Source of the DNA: Brevifilum sp029548365
GTDB taxonomy: Bacteria > Chloroflexota > Anaerolineae > Anaerolineales > Anaerolineaceae
Length of the DNA: 64,000 nucleotides
Assembly (NCBI GenBank): GCA_035376985.1
Contig: DAOSSA010000001.1
Coordinates: 1 to 64,000 of the forward strand
Direction of reading: 5' to 3'
The notes under the pieces were generated by a model. It had not been told where the DNA came from. It saw nothing but the letters and a program-made list of their open reading frames with translations, and made no database searches. Shown in pieces: positions 1 through 7,668 of the stretch. Within the stretch, counting starts at the first letter, position 1; each line of letters begins with the position of its first letter. Position numbers and translations under genes: made by a program.

Positions 1-337
1 CCACATTCGTTGAACCTGATTCAATGATGACAGCTTTTGGTTTTAAATCTTCCAGAAAAAACTTGAATTCAGCTGCTGGAAAAGCAGGATTGAGCGGAGC
101 GCTGGCTGCACAACTTGCGACGGATAAAAATGCAACCGCCATCAATGGTCCATTCGGTAAGATGACAACCACAGGATCATTTTGTTCGATCCCTCTGGCA
201 TTAAGCGCTGCTTGGGTATATTGTGCCTGTTGGAGTAATTGTCTATAAGAACTGGACTTTCCTTCAATGTCAATGATAGCTGAGTGATAAGGTTGTTGGA
301 GAGATTGACTTTCTAATATGTTCTGTATGGTTGTCAT
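1..337 (-). CDS. AMP-forming acyl-CoA synthetase/ligase, N-terminal part (cut by window edge)
   Basis: About 112 N-terminal residues can be read on the minus strand, beginning MTTIQNILESQSLQQPY. The pattern is that of the ANL (acyl-CoA synthetase) N-terminal domain. There is an opening helix, then a strand around FDIEGKSSSYRQLLQQA-type sequence, then NDPVVVILPNGPLMAVAFLS, which matches the family stretch GDRVAILLPNSPEFVVAFLA. The AMP-binding and catalytic motifs lie outside the window. The ATG overlaps the TGA of the upstream acyltransferase gene (ATGA), so the two are probably translated together. Family knowledge: such ligases activate carboxylic acids as acyl-AMP and then as thioesters. 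Inference: in this surface-sugar locus it may supply the acyl group used by the neighbouring transferase. Substrate unknown. Confidence 0.8.
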   Translation of the reverse strand, partial: MTTIQNILESQSLQQPYHSAIIDIEGKSSSYRQLLQQAQYTQAALNARGIEQNDPVVVILPNGPLMAVAFLSVASCAASAPLNPAFPAAEFKFFLEDLKPKAVIIESGSTNV

Positions 338-987
338 ATTTTATAATCCCCAATTCCCCTTTCTATAATTCGAGCAGGTGAACCGATTACTTTTACCCCA
401 TCGGGAATATTAGTGGTCACCAAAGATCCTGCGCAAATAAAGCATCCCGCTCCAACTGTTATGCGGTCTGAGATAATACTACCGATGCCGATAAAGGTCT
501 TTGAGCCGACAACTACATTTCCAGCGATATTAACTCCTGGAGAAATGACTGATAAATCACCTATGTTCGTATCATGTCCGATAAGAGCACCCCTATTCAC
601 ATAAACAAAGTCACCTAAAATACTTGAGGTGGCAATTTGCACACCACTGTTGATGACCACACCTTCTCCTAATGTTGCTGATGAAGATATCCTGGAACTT
701 GGATGTATAAAACGAATAAATTCTATGCCAAAGAATTTAATTTTTTGGATAATTTCCATTTTCTTCATTTGAGCAAGCGCAGAAATTGCCTTGATGGAGT
801 TATCAAATTCCTCCAATTGGTCAATCCAGAAAATGGGTTTGCCTAATAGCTTTGAGCCATGTTCGTAGGGAGGTTGATCGACAACAAAGCCAACCACTTC
901 GTATCCTGGAATATCGCTGGTGAGATCAGCGATATCCCTGGCTATTGATCCCGTACCTGCAATCAATAATTTCGTCTTTTGTGTCAT
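334..987 (-). CDS. NeuD/PglD-like sugar O/N-acyltransferase (left-handed beta-helix)
   Basis: A 217-residue protein of the NeuD/PglD size. The N-terminus LLIAGTGSIARDIAD is the small Rossmann-like UDP-sugar binding domain of the family (roughly residues 1-80). The rest is a hexapeptide-repeat beta-helix with many I/V-G-x repeats, for example VVINSGVQIATSSILGDFVYV and GVNIAGNVVVG. A His in the GALIGHDTNIGD stretch sits where the family has its catalytic base. The family acetylates or acylates nucleotide-linked amino sugars. It follows the DegT aminotransferase by a 4-base ATGA overlap and is followed by an acyl-CoA ligase with another ATGA overlap. This suggests aminate, activate acyl, transfer. 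Acceptor sugar and acyl donor are not determined by the sequence. Confidence 0.85.
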   Translation of the reverse strand: MTQKTKLLIAGTGSIARDIADLTSDIPGYEVVGFVVDQPPYEHGSKLLGKPIFWIDQLEEFDNSIKAISALAQMKKMEIIQKIKFFGIEFIRFIHPSSRISSSATLGEGVVINSGVQIATSSILGDFVYVNRGALIGHDTNIGDLSVISPGVNIAGNVVVGSKTFIGIGSIISDRITVGAGCFICAGSLVTTNIPDGVKVIGSPARIIERGIGDYKI

Positions 988-2060
988 GTGATATCCTTCA
1001 TGACAATTTGAGCAATTTTTTCAACCGTTTCATAATCCATTTCTACATAGAGGGGTAAGCATAATACTCTTTTAGCTATTTGATCTGAAATGGGCTGTGG
1101 AACATGATTAGCTATTGGTAATTTATTCAGCGAAGGGAAAAAGTAGCGCCGTGGATAAATTTCTTGTTTGTTTAACGCAGATTTTGTTTCTAATAATTGT
1201 TCTTCACTTTTCAAAAGGATGGGATAGTAGCCATAATTATATTCTGTGTACGGAGGTAAGGCGGGGCGGGTTAGCAATGTGGTTTCTAAAAATCTGTTGT
1301 ACAACTGGCTTGCCTGTTTGCGGGATGCAATTATCAGGTCGATATGGCGCAAGTTGCAAAGACCCATCGCAGCATGCAATTCGGAATTTTTTCCGTTGAT
1401 ACCCAGCCCCCAAAATTCTTCCTGTCCCTTGTGTCCAAAGTTGCGCATGTAGCTGATGCGATGTGCCAGCTCGTCATCTTCGGTGACAATAGCACCACCC
1501 TCCACCGTATGGAAGAGCTTGGTGGCGTGGAAGCTCAGTGTGGCAACGTCACCGTAAGACACAATCGATTTTCCCTTATATTTACCTCCAAAAGTATGGG
1601 CAGCATCATAAAGAACCTTCAAGCCATGTGTAATGGCGATGGTATTGATGCGCTCCACATCACAGGGGATGCCGTAGACATGGGTGGCAAGAATGGCGGT
1701 GGTTTTTTCGGTGATGGCAGCTTCAATCAGGTTCGGATCGATGCATAGTGTATGCGGATCGATATCAACAAACACCGGCTGGCAGCCCTCCCACACCAGG
1801 CTGGATGTGGTGGCTACATAAGAAAAGGGTGTTGTGATAACTTCGCCTTGCAGAGCCAACGCTTTGATGGCGATTTGCAGTGCAATCGTCCCATTTGTGA
1901 CAAAAAACAAATTTTTGACGTCCAAGTAGTCCTTGAGTTGGCTTTCCAGTTCTCTAACCAGCGGTCCGTTGTTGGTAAGCTGGTTGGATGCCCAGATTTG
2001 CTGCAGGTATTTTGTGTAATCCTCAATAGGAGGAAGGAAGGTTTTTGTGACGGAAATCAT
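984..2060 (-). CDS. DegT/DnrJ/EryC1/StrS-family PLP-dependent sugar aminotransferase
   Basis: 358 residues, normal for this fold-type I PLP family, which transfers an amino group (usually from glutamate) to a keto-sugar nucleotide. Visible hallmarks are FVTNGTIALQIAIKAL near the N-terminus (cofactor phosphate loop), VLYDAAHTFGG (the Asp that contacts the pyridine nitrogen), and SFHATKLFHTVEGG, where the Lys is the Schiff-base lysine. First gene of a three-gene coupled set with the acyltransferase and acyl ligase downstream. The probable substrate is a 4-keto-6-deoxy sugar nucleotide, which rfbB-type chemistry nearby could supply, but 3-keto substrates are also handled by this family. The start ATG is preceded by a purine-rich GAAGAAAACGAG stretch. 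Confidence 0.9.
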   Translation of the reverse strand: MISVTKTFLPPIEDYTKYLQQIWASNQLTNNGPLVRELESQLKDYLDVKNLFFVTNGTIALQIAIKALALQGEVITTPFSYVATTSSLVWEGCQPVFVDIDPHTLCIDPNLIEAAITEKTTAILATHVYGIPCDVERINTIAITHGLKVLYDAAHTFGGKYKGKSIVSYGDVATLSFHATKLFHTVEGGAIVTEDDELAHRISYMRNFGHKGQEEFWGLGINGKNSELHAAMGLCNLRHIDLIIASRKQASQLYNRFLETTLLTRPALPPYTEYNYGYYPILLKSEEQLLETKSALNKQEIYPRRYFFPSLNKLPIANHVPQPISDQIAKRVLCLPLYVEMDYETVEKIAQIVMKDIT

Positions 2061-2374
2061 ATTATGAACTCGTTTTCTTCTTTAATACAAAATAATTTTT
2101 ACCGCTAAATAGTGAGTATCGCTTCCATTACTATTACAAGGGATTTTTTCACCGGAAGGTCTTTTGAAATTCTTTTCACTTTTACAGAAAACTTCTGTGA
2201 CAGACTTACAAATTCATCAAAATTTTGTTTAAGCACTCCAGTAAATATTTTTAGCATCTCCTTATCATTCAAATGGCGACATGAGTCAGGAATACCAGAC
2301 CTTCTTTTCTATTCTTTTAAGGCATGATTTTGCAGAAGTATTCATAAGCAACCTCACAAAATTTCAGACAAATA
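2061..2374. other. AT-rich spacer between amino-sugar and rhamnose gene sets
   Basis: Stretch of 314 bases with no convincing gene. A 50-codon minus-strand reading frame at 2257-2105 starts close behind AAGGAG, but the Shine-Dalgarno overlaps the start and the product (MLKIFTGVLKQNFDEF...) resembles nothing I recognise. The spacer probably holds the promoter of the DegT gene, but no clear -35/-10 pair was found. Confidence 0.4.
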
Positions 2375-3256
2375 TTACTCAAGGGCCATGCGCAGTGTTT
2401 CTTTCCAGGCAGGCAACTTGAGATGAAATTCACCCTGGGCTTTGTTGGTATTAAGCGTTGAGTGCAATGGGCGCTGTGCTGGCGTGGGAAAATCTGTGCT
2501 TTTAGCCGGCAGAATTTCTTTTAATACCTGTTGTGCTTTGTTCGGATCCAGTTCTAATATCGCTTTAGCCCACTCATAACGGCTACAGGAGCCACTATCC
2601 GACAGGTGGTAGAGCCCCTGCTTTTCGCGAATGTAATCCACCGGGTCACTGCGCCCTTGGGCGATCACCTGGGTGGTAGCTTCGGCAAGAGTTCGTGCCC
2701 AGGTGGGACTGCTGACCTGGTCATCAACAATCCGCAAGGTTTCATTCTGCCGAGCCCATTGCAACACCTTCATCACAAAACTGGGTCGCCTTAGTGAGTA
2801 AACCCAACTGGTGCGGAAGATCAGGTAAGCCCCACTGAGCTCTTTAACAGCGTATTCCCCAGCGAGCTTGGTTTCTCCGTACACGCTTAGTGGTAAAGGC
2901 TGGTTGTCTTCGGTATAAGGAGCACCTTTTCTCCCGTCAAACACGTAATCGGTTGAGTAGTGGATCAAAGCTGCGCCAAGCCGGGCAGCTTCAACTGCCA
3001 GAATGCCAACCCCAATAGTGTTGATTGCTCTGGCTAACTTTGTTTCGCTTTCCGCTTGATCGACATTTGTGTAGGCTGTGGCATTCACCAAGATATTTGG
3101 TTTTGACTCCCGAACAACCGCGCAAATGTTGTTTGGATCAGTCATGTTGATTTGTGGATAATCCAGGGCAGTCACCTCACCCAGGGTAAGAAGGGTGCGG
3201 TTAAGTTCCCAGCCAAGCTGACCGGTATTTCCAAGCAATAAAATATTAATGGTCAT
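2375..3256 (-). CDS. rfbD: dTDP-4-dehydrorhamnose reductase
   Basis: Last step of dTDP-L-rhamnose synthesis: NAD(P)H-dependent reduction of dTDP-4-keto-L-rhamnose in the cytosol. 293 residues, typical for RmlD. Seen: the Rossmann glycine motif LLGNTGQLGWEL at the N-terminus, the short-chain dehydrogenase signature STDYVFDG, and the catalytic Tyr-x-x-x-Lys in SVYGETKLAGE. The C-terminal half contains the substrate loop RTSWVYS and the STLNTNKAQ stretch usual for the family. Fourth gene of rfbC-rfbB-rfbA-rfbD, starting 2 bases after the rfbA stop, so clearly one transcript. Confidence 0.96.
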   Translation of the reverse strand: MTINILLLGNTGQLGWELNRTLLTLGEVTALDYPQINMTDPNNICAVVRESKPNILVNATAYTNVDQAESETKLARAINTIGVGILAVEAARLGAALIHYSTDYVFDGRKGAPYTEDNQPLPLSVYGETKLAGEYAVKELSGAYLIFRTSWVYSLRRPSFVMKVLQWARQNETLRIVDDQVSSPTWARTLAEATTQVIAQGRSDPVDYIREKQGLYHLSDSGSCSRYEWAKAILELDPNKAQQVLKEILPAKSTDFPTPAQRPLHSTLNTNKAQGEFHLKLPAWKETLRMALE

Positions 3257-3258
3257 GC

Positions 3259-4131
3259 TTACAGTTCGCCATTGGCTAACCTCAGGAGATAATTTCCGTA
3301 CTGGTTGCCATTAAATGTTTTTGAGAGTCGCCTGAGCTCATCTTGAGAGATAAAGCCCATGCGATAAGCGATCTCTTCAGGACAGGAGATCATCATGCCC
3401 TGGCGATCTTCAACTGCCTGGACAAAATTCGATGCCTGCAGCAGGGAGTGGTGCATTCCAGCATCCAGCCAGGCTACACCTCTACCGAGTGCTTTGACTC
3501 GCAATTCGCCAAGCTCCATGTACATTTTATTAAGGTCTGTAATTTCAATTTCTCCCCGGGCTGAAGGCTTGAGGTTCTTTGCAAATTCAACCACGCGGTT
3601 ATCATAAAAATAAATGCCTGGAACAGCATAGTGAGAGCGGGGTTTGGCTGGCTTCTCCTCCAGTGAAATGGCATTACCCTCTTCGTCAAATTCCACCACG
3701 CCATAGCGCTGAGGGTCATTGACCGGGTAGGCAAAGATCACCGCGCCTGATTTTAGCGCAGCGGCTTCGCGTAATGTTGCAGGTAAGCCTTGACCATAGA
3801 AGATGTTATCTCCTAAGATCAAAGCAGCGGGGTGATCGCCAATGAACTGCTCTCCGACGACAAAAGCATCTGCCAACCCACGAGGTTCAGTTTGGATTTT
3901 ATAAGCAAAGGAGAGGCCCCATTGTGAACCATCACCTAACAAACGCTGATATTGAGATTGGTCTTCTGGTGTGGTGATGATCAGGATATCTCTGATCATC
4001 GCCAGCATCAACATGGATAACGGATAATAGATCATGGGTTTGTCATATACAGGCAATAATTGTTTGCTGACACCGATGGTTAATGGGAAAAGACGCGTGC
4101 CGCGTCCGCCTGCTAGAATAATGCCTTTCAT
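3259..4131 (-). CDS. rfbA: glucose-1-phosphate thymidylyltransferase
   Basis: Makes dTDP-glucose from dTTP and glucose-1-phosphate, the first step of the rhamnose pathway. 290 residues, matching the RmlA short form. The N-terminus MKGIILAGGRGTRLFPLT is the nucleotidyltransferase signature, followed by SKQLLPVYDKPMIYYPLS. Other conserved parts are LILGDNIFYGQGL (metal-binding Asp) and GVVEFDEEGNAISLEEKP. WLDAGMHHSLLQAS lies near the C-terminus. It overlaps rfbB by the ATGA arrangement and is followed by rfbD after 2 bases. No damage is visible. Confidence 0.97.
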   Translation of the reverse strand: MKGIILAGGRGTRLFPLTIGVSKQLLPVYDKPMIYYPLSMLMLAMIRDILIITTPEDQSQYQRLLGDGSQWGLSFAYKIQTEPRGLADAFVVGEQFIGDHPAALILGDNIFYGQGLPATLREAAALKSGAVIFAYPVNDPQRYGVVEFDEEGNAISLEEKPAKPRSHYAVPGIYFYDNRVVEFAKNLKPSARGEIEITDLNKMYMELGELRVKALGRGVAWLDAGMHHSLLQASNFVQAVEDRQGMMISCPEEIAYRMGFISQDELRRLSKTFNGNQYGNYLLRLANGEL

Positions 4132-5213
4132 TGATCTTCTCTCCCTTGGTAGTTAATTTCGACCCATTGTTGATAATCTTTTTCTTTGATAATTGCGTTC
4201 AGCCAATCGAGATGGTCTAAATACCAGGCTACGGTCTTTTGCAATCCTTTACGCAGGTCAACACTGGGTTCCCAGCCCAATTCGCGCTGAATTTTTTCAA
4301 TATTCATGGCATAGCGGCGATCGTGACCCGGCCGGTCGGTCACATGGGTGATCAGTTGAGCGTGCGGACGGTATTCAGAAGCGGGGTTTGCTTCATCGAG
4401 GAGGGTACAAATTGTGTTCACGATTTCGATATTAGGAGGCTGATTTCCACCTCCAACATTATAGGATTCTCCCACTTTCCCGTTTTTCAGGATGGTCCAG
4501 ATGGCCTCGCAATGATCTTCTACAAACAACCAGTCCCGAATTTGCATCCCATCGCCATAAATCGGTAAAGCTTGGCCAGTGAGCGCATTTAGAATCACCA
4601 GAGGGATCAGTTTTTCTGGAAATTGATGTGGACCATAATTGTTAGAGCAATTAGAGATGGTGATTGGTAAGCCGAAGGAATGTGCGTAGGAACGGACTAA
4701 ATGATCGCTGCTAGCTTTTGAGGCAGCATAAGGCGAGGTCGGGGCATAAGGGGTGGTTTCCTCAAATGCTGGATCATTGGGTTCTAATGTGCCATAGACC
4801 TCATCGGTTGAAATGTGATGGAAACGGACCGTATCCTGCTCCCGTTTTTGTTCTTTCAGCCAAACCTTACAGGCTGCTTCAAGTAAAGAAAAAGTTCCGA
4901 CGATATTGGTTTGAATGAACGCATTCGGCCCCTTTAGCGACCGATCAACGTGTGATTCAGCCGCAAAATGAACAATTGTATCAATCTGATGCTCTCTCAA
5001 GATGTTTTCGACCCGTGGTTGATTGCAAATATCATCATTAATGAAGTGGTGGTTTCGTGGGTTCGGAAGGCCTTTCAGGTTTTCTGTGCTCCCTGCGTAA
5101 GTGAGAAGATCGAGATTAACCAATTTAATGTTTGAATCGCGGCATTGGATATGCCTGATAAAATTCGAACCAATAAAACCTGCTCCCCCGGTCACCAGAA
5201 TGTTACGATTCAT
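4128..5213 (-). CDS. rfbB: dTDP-glucose 4,6-dehydratase
   Basis: Converts dTDP-glucose to dTDP-4-keto-6-deoxyglucose using a bound NAD. The product feeds rhamnose synthesis and could also feed the neighbouring DegT aminotransferase (inference). 361 residues. Seen: NAD motif VTGGAGFIGSNFIRH at the N-terminus, AAESHVDRSL, and HISTDEVYGTL, where the Thr-Asp-Glu triad carries the dehydratase acid/base residues. YAASKASSDHLVRSY holds the Tyr-x-x-x-Lys pair and NCSNNYGPHQFPEKLIP follows. ATGA overlaps couple it to rfbC upstream and rfbA downstream. Confidence 0.97.
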   Translation of the reverse strand: MNRNILVTGGAGFIGSNFIRHIQCRDSNIKLVNLDLLTYAGSTENLKGLPNPRNHHFINDDICNQPRVENILREHQIDTIVHFAAESHVDRSLKGPNAFIQTNIVGTFSLLEAACKVWLKEQKREQDTVRFHHISTDEVYGTLEPNDPAFEETTPYAPTSPYAASKASSDHLVRSYAHSFGLPITISNCSNNYGPHQFPEKLIPLVILNALTGQALPIYGDGMQIRDWLFVEDHCEAIWTILKNGKVGESYNVGGGNQPPNIEIVNTICTLLDEANPASEYRPHAQLITHVTDRPGHDRRYAMNIEKIQRELGWEPSVDLRKGLQKTVAWYLDHLDWLNAIIKEKDYQQWVEINYQGREDQ

Positions 5214-5761
5214 TCAAATACCTCTGTTTCTTTGAATAGTCCTCCCGAGTTATCCTTTTCCGAAGTCAGGGGTTGGATACCAGCGGGTATTGGCCAGTCA
5301 ATCCCTAATGTAGGGTCATCCCAACGGATGGTGCGCTCCGACAAGGGATCGAAGAAATCAGTCGTTTTGTAAACAACATCCGCCCTATCGGATAGTGTAA
5401 AAAACCCATGGGCAAAGCCTGGCGGAATCCAGATCTGCACTTTATTAATTTCGGAAAGATATGCGCCCACCCATTTGCCAAAGTATGGGGAGCTTTTTCG
5501 CAAGTCGACGGCTACATCAAAAATCTCGCCAATCACAACGCGCACCAGTTTCCCCTGGGTGTGGGCAACCTGGTAATGAAGACCGCGCAGTGTCCACCGG
5601 GTCGATGAAGAATGATTGTCCTGAACAAATGTTTGATAAATTCCAGCCTGGGCAAAGACTTCCTTTTGATAAGTTTCTATAAAAAAACCACGATGGTCTT
5701 CAAAAACCCTGGGTTGGATGGTGATCACATCTGGAATCTCGGTTGGTGAAAAATGGATCAT
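5210..5761 (-). CDS. rfbC: dTDP-4-dehydrorhamnose 3,5-epimerase
   Basis: Double epimerisation of dTDP-4-keto-6-deoxyglucose to the L-rhamnose configuration. 183 residues, the normal cupin-fold RmlC length. Diagnostic sequence: RVFEDHRGFFIETYQKE, then FVQDNHSSSTRWTLRGLHYQ (the His in LRGLHYQ is the catalytic base region), then VVIGEIFDVAVDLRKSSPYFGKW and IPPGFAHGFFTLSD. First gene of the rfbCBAD operon. A CGAGGG ribosome-binding site lies about 8 bases before the ATG and an extended -10 element lies at 5786-5794. Last codons overlap the rfbB start. Confidence 0.97.
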   Translation of the reverse strand: MIHFSPTEIPDVITIQPRVFEDHRGFFIETYQKEVFAQAGIYQTFVQDNHSSSTRWTLRGLHYQVAHTQGKLVRVVIGEIFDVAVDLRKSSPYFGKWVGAYLSEINKVQIWIPPGFAHGFFTLSDRADVVYKTTDFFDPLSERTIRWDDPTLGIDWPIPAGIQPLTSEKDNSGGLFKETEVFE

Positions 5762-5785
5762 AGAAAAAGCCCTCGGTTCAGAGTG

Positions 5786-5794
5786 ATTATATCA
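5786..5794 (-). promoter_or_regulatory. Extended -10 promoter element before rfbCBAD
   Basis: On the minus strand the sequence reads TGATATAAT (TGn plus a perfect TATAAT), 24 bases ahead of the rfbC ATG. No good -35 is present, as often with extended -10 promoters. The gap between the Wzt gene and rfbC is only 92 bases, so rfbCBAD may have both its own promoter and read-through. Confidence 0.5.
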
Positions 5795-5853
5795 GGAGAA
5801 CATCAATGTATGGGGGATTTATAGGTGATGTTTTTCAACACATATTGGTTTAA

Positions 5854-6624
5854 TTATTTAATCTCCAAAGCTGCCTGATAGGTATCACAGACCTGGTCTG
5901 CAGCACCGAGTTCTTTGATTTCGCCATGATCAAGCCACATTGCGCGCTGGCATAAATCACGAATTTGATCGATTGAGTGAGATACGATCAGAACTGTTGC
6001 ACCATTTTTTCGAAACTGTGCCATACGGTCAAAGCATTTTTCCTGAAATGCTATGTCGCCTACAGCGAAAACCTCATCTAAAATGAGAATGTCAGGCTGC
6101 CAGGCAGACGCAACAGAAAAGCCCAGGCGCGCCTTCATTCCTGATGAGTAGGTTCGCAACGCAGCTTCGATGAAATCACCAATTTCAGCAAAGGCGATGA
6201 TTTCATCCAGTTTTTCGTCGATTTCATCTCTAGAATGACCTAACAGGGTTGCATTGAGGTAAATGTTTTCTCTGCCGGTCAATTCCACATGAAAGCCAGC
6301 TCCCAATTGAAGCAGAGGGCTGAGATATCCTTTTGTCCAAACCCGACCTTTAGTGGGGACAAGAACTTTTGATATAACTTTCAGCAATGTGGATTTTCCG
6401 GCACCGTTGCGCCCAAGAATGCCCAAGATCTCGCCCTGTTTAACTTCGAGATTAATCTGTTTTAATGCTAAAAACGAGTTGTGTTTTATCCGTCCCTGAA
6501 ATATTTTGATCACATATTCTTTGAAAGTTCCTATTCTTTCGGTGGGCAAACGATAACGAATGGAAATATCTTCCAGGAATATTGAAGTATCGATATGGGG
6601 ATGGTTGATCATCGATTCAGACAT
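5854..6624 (-). CDS. Polysaccharide ABC exporter, ATP-binding subunit (Wzt/TagH/KpsT family)
   Basis: ATPase of a surface-polysaccharide exporter. Visible motifs are Walker A ILGRNGAGKSTLLK, signature YSSGMKARLGFSVA, Walker B DILILDEVFAVGD and the switch His in IVSHSIDQIRD. The degenerate signature (YSSGM rather than LSGGQ) is typical of the O-antigen/teichoic acid export branch. At about 256 residues it ends right after the ATPase domain and lacks the C-terminal carbohydrate-binding domain of long Wzt proteins. The start is chosen at the ATG at 6624, within the permease stop region (ATGTCTGA). A TTG at 6633 is also in frame. Works with the permease encoded immediately upstream. Confidence 0.93.
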   Translation of the reverse strand: MSESMINHPHIDTSIFLEDISIRYRLPTERIGTFKEYVIKIFQGRIKHNSFLALKQINLEVKQGEILGILGRNGAGKSTLLKVISKVLVPTKGRVWTKGYLSPLLQLGAGFHVELTGRENIYLNATLLGHSRDEIDEKLDEIIAFAEIGDFIEAALRTYSSGMKARLGFSVASAWQPDILILDEVFAVGDIAFQEKCFDRMAQFRKNGATVLIVSHSIDQIRDLCQRAMWLDHGEIKELGAADQVCDTYQAALEIK

Positions 6625-7498
6625 GATATGCAAATTTATCAGCTTTACTACAGAAGAAAACCCAACCGATAATTAGAATGACAAAAGAAACAAATGCTGT
6701 GGCTGCCCAGGTTTGAAGGTGTGGAACAAATCCATCCAAAACCAGGATACGGAATAAATTTACGATGTAATAAAAAGGGTTGATGTACAATAAGAGCCCA
6801 TTCAAAATCTTACGATAGAATTCGAGTGGCATAATCACGGGTGACAGATACATCCATGCTGTTAAAACTACAGGCCAAAACTCAACCACATCAGGGAAAA
6901 ATACCGCAACTGTTGAGAGTAATAAAGCAATGCCCAGCGAAAAAGAAAATAAAAAAACCATAAACACCGGGAGTAACAAAACTGATGGACTTAAAGGAAC
7001 CTTGGTTATCAGGAATATTAATCCCATAGGAATGAACGATAAAACAAAATTTACCATACTGGCCAAAATGGTTGATACCACAAATGAAGTGCGAGGGAGG
7101 TAAATCTGATGGAAAAGCTGGCTGCCCCAGACCATGGCACTCATCGACATACTTGTGGATTGTGAAAACGTTGTCCATACAATGATTCCGGTTAGGACAT
7201 ACGCGGGATAATTTTGTGCAGTTTTAAACACCTGGGAGAAAACCACAACCATAATTACCATCGTGCCTAAGGGGTTCAGCATGGTCCAGGCAATGCCCAG
7301 TACTGAGCGCTTATACCGGGTGACGATGTCCCGGCGAACCAACTGGTAAATCAGGTCTCGATAACGAATTAGCGCCAGCAATTCCTCAATTGCGGGGGGT
7401 TTCCTTTTGGCGCTGTCATAGATCCTGGCGGAGTTTTTCAAGGTCATTCCTTCCAAATTACCAGCAATTAGGTTACCCTCAAAGACGAAATGTGTCAA
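6617..7498 (-). CDS. Polysaccharide ABC exporter, permease subunit (Wzm/TagG, ABC-2 type)
   Basis: Inner-membrane half of the exporter. After a cytosolic N-terminus, the amphipathic segment YRDLIYQLVRRDIVTRYKRSVLGIAW is the family hallmark ahead of the first membrane span. About six hydrophobic spans follow, for example NPLGTMVIMVVVFSQVF, STILASMVNFVLSFIPMGLIFL and ATAFVSFVILIIGWVFF. VVLTAWMYLSPVIMPLEF is the conserved periplasmic-loop region. The longest frame begins with TTG at 7498. An ATG at 7447 directly preceded by GGAAGGA is an alternative that shortens the protein by 17 residues, so the start is uncertain. Transcribed with the ATPase. Confidence 0.92.
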   Translation of the reverse strand: MTHFVFEGNLIAGNLEGMTLKNSARIYDSAKRKPPAIEELLALIRYRDLIYQLVRRDIVTRYKRSVLGIAWTMLNPLGTMVIMVVVFSQVFKTAQNYPAYVLTGIIVWTTFSQSTSMSMSAMVWGSQLFHQIYLPRTSFVVSTILASMVNFVLSFIPMGLIFLITKVPLSPSVLLLPVFMVFLFSFSLGIALLLSTVAVFFPDVVEFWPVVLTAWMYLSPVIMPLEFYRKILNGLLLYINPFYYIVNLFRILVLDGFVPHLQTWAATAFVSFVILIIGWVFFCSKADKFAYHV

Positions 7499-7577
7499 CG
7501 TAGAGGGTCAGCTTACCTGAGTTTGGTTTCCGAAGAAAGGTGAAAATACTTGGCATAAGCAAATGATGAAAAGATGT

Positions 7578-7607
7578 TTGTCAAAAACATGGAAATGAAC
7601 CTATAAT
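7578..7607 (+). promoter_or_regulatory. Sigma-A type promoter of apgM
   Basis: TTGTCA (7578-7583) and a perfect TATAAT (7602-7607) separated by 18 bases, about 60 bases before the apgM ATG. Confidence 0.6.
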
Positions 7608-7668
7608 TACCAATTGCAATTAACGGATATGAGGTTAATGGACGAATTATTGAATAGGAGACTTTGCG

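Noticed and set aside
24..248. Plus-strand frame of 74 codons at the left edge
   Set aside because: It lies opposite the minus-strand acyl-CoA ligase N-terminus, which has clear family sequence; the plus frame has no ribosome-binding site.
2105..2257. 50-codon minus-strand frame MLKIFTGVLKQNFDEF...
   Set aside because: No family resemblance; the AAGGAG overlaps the start codon region. An acyl carrier protein was considered, but no Asp-Ser-Leu attachment motif is present.
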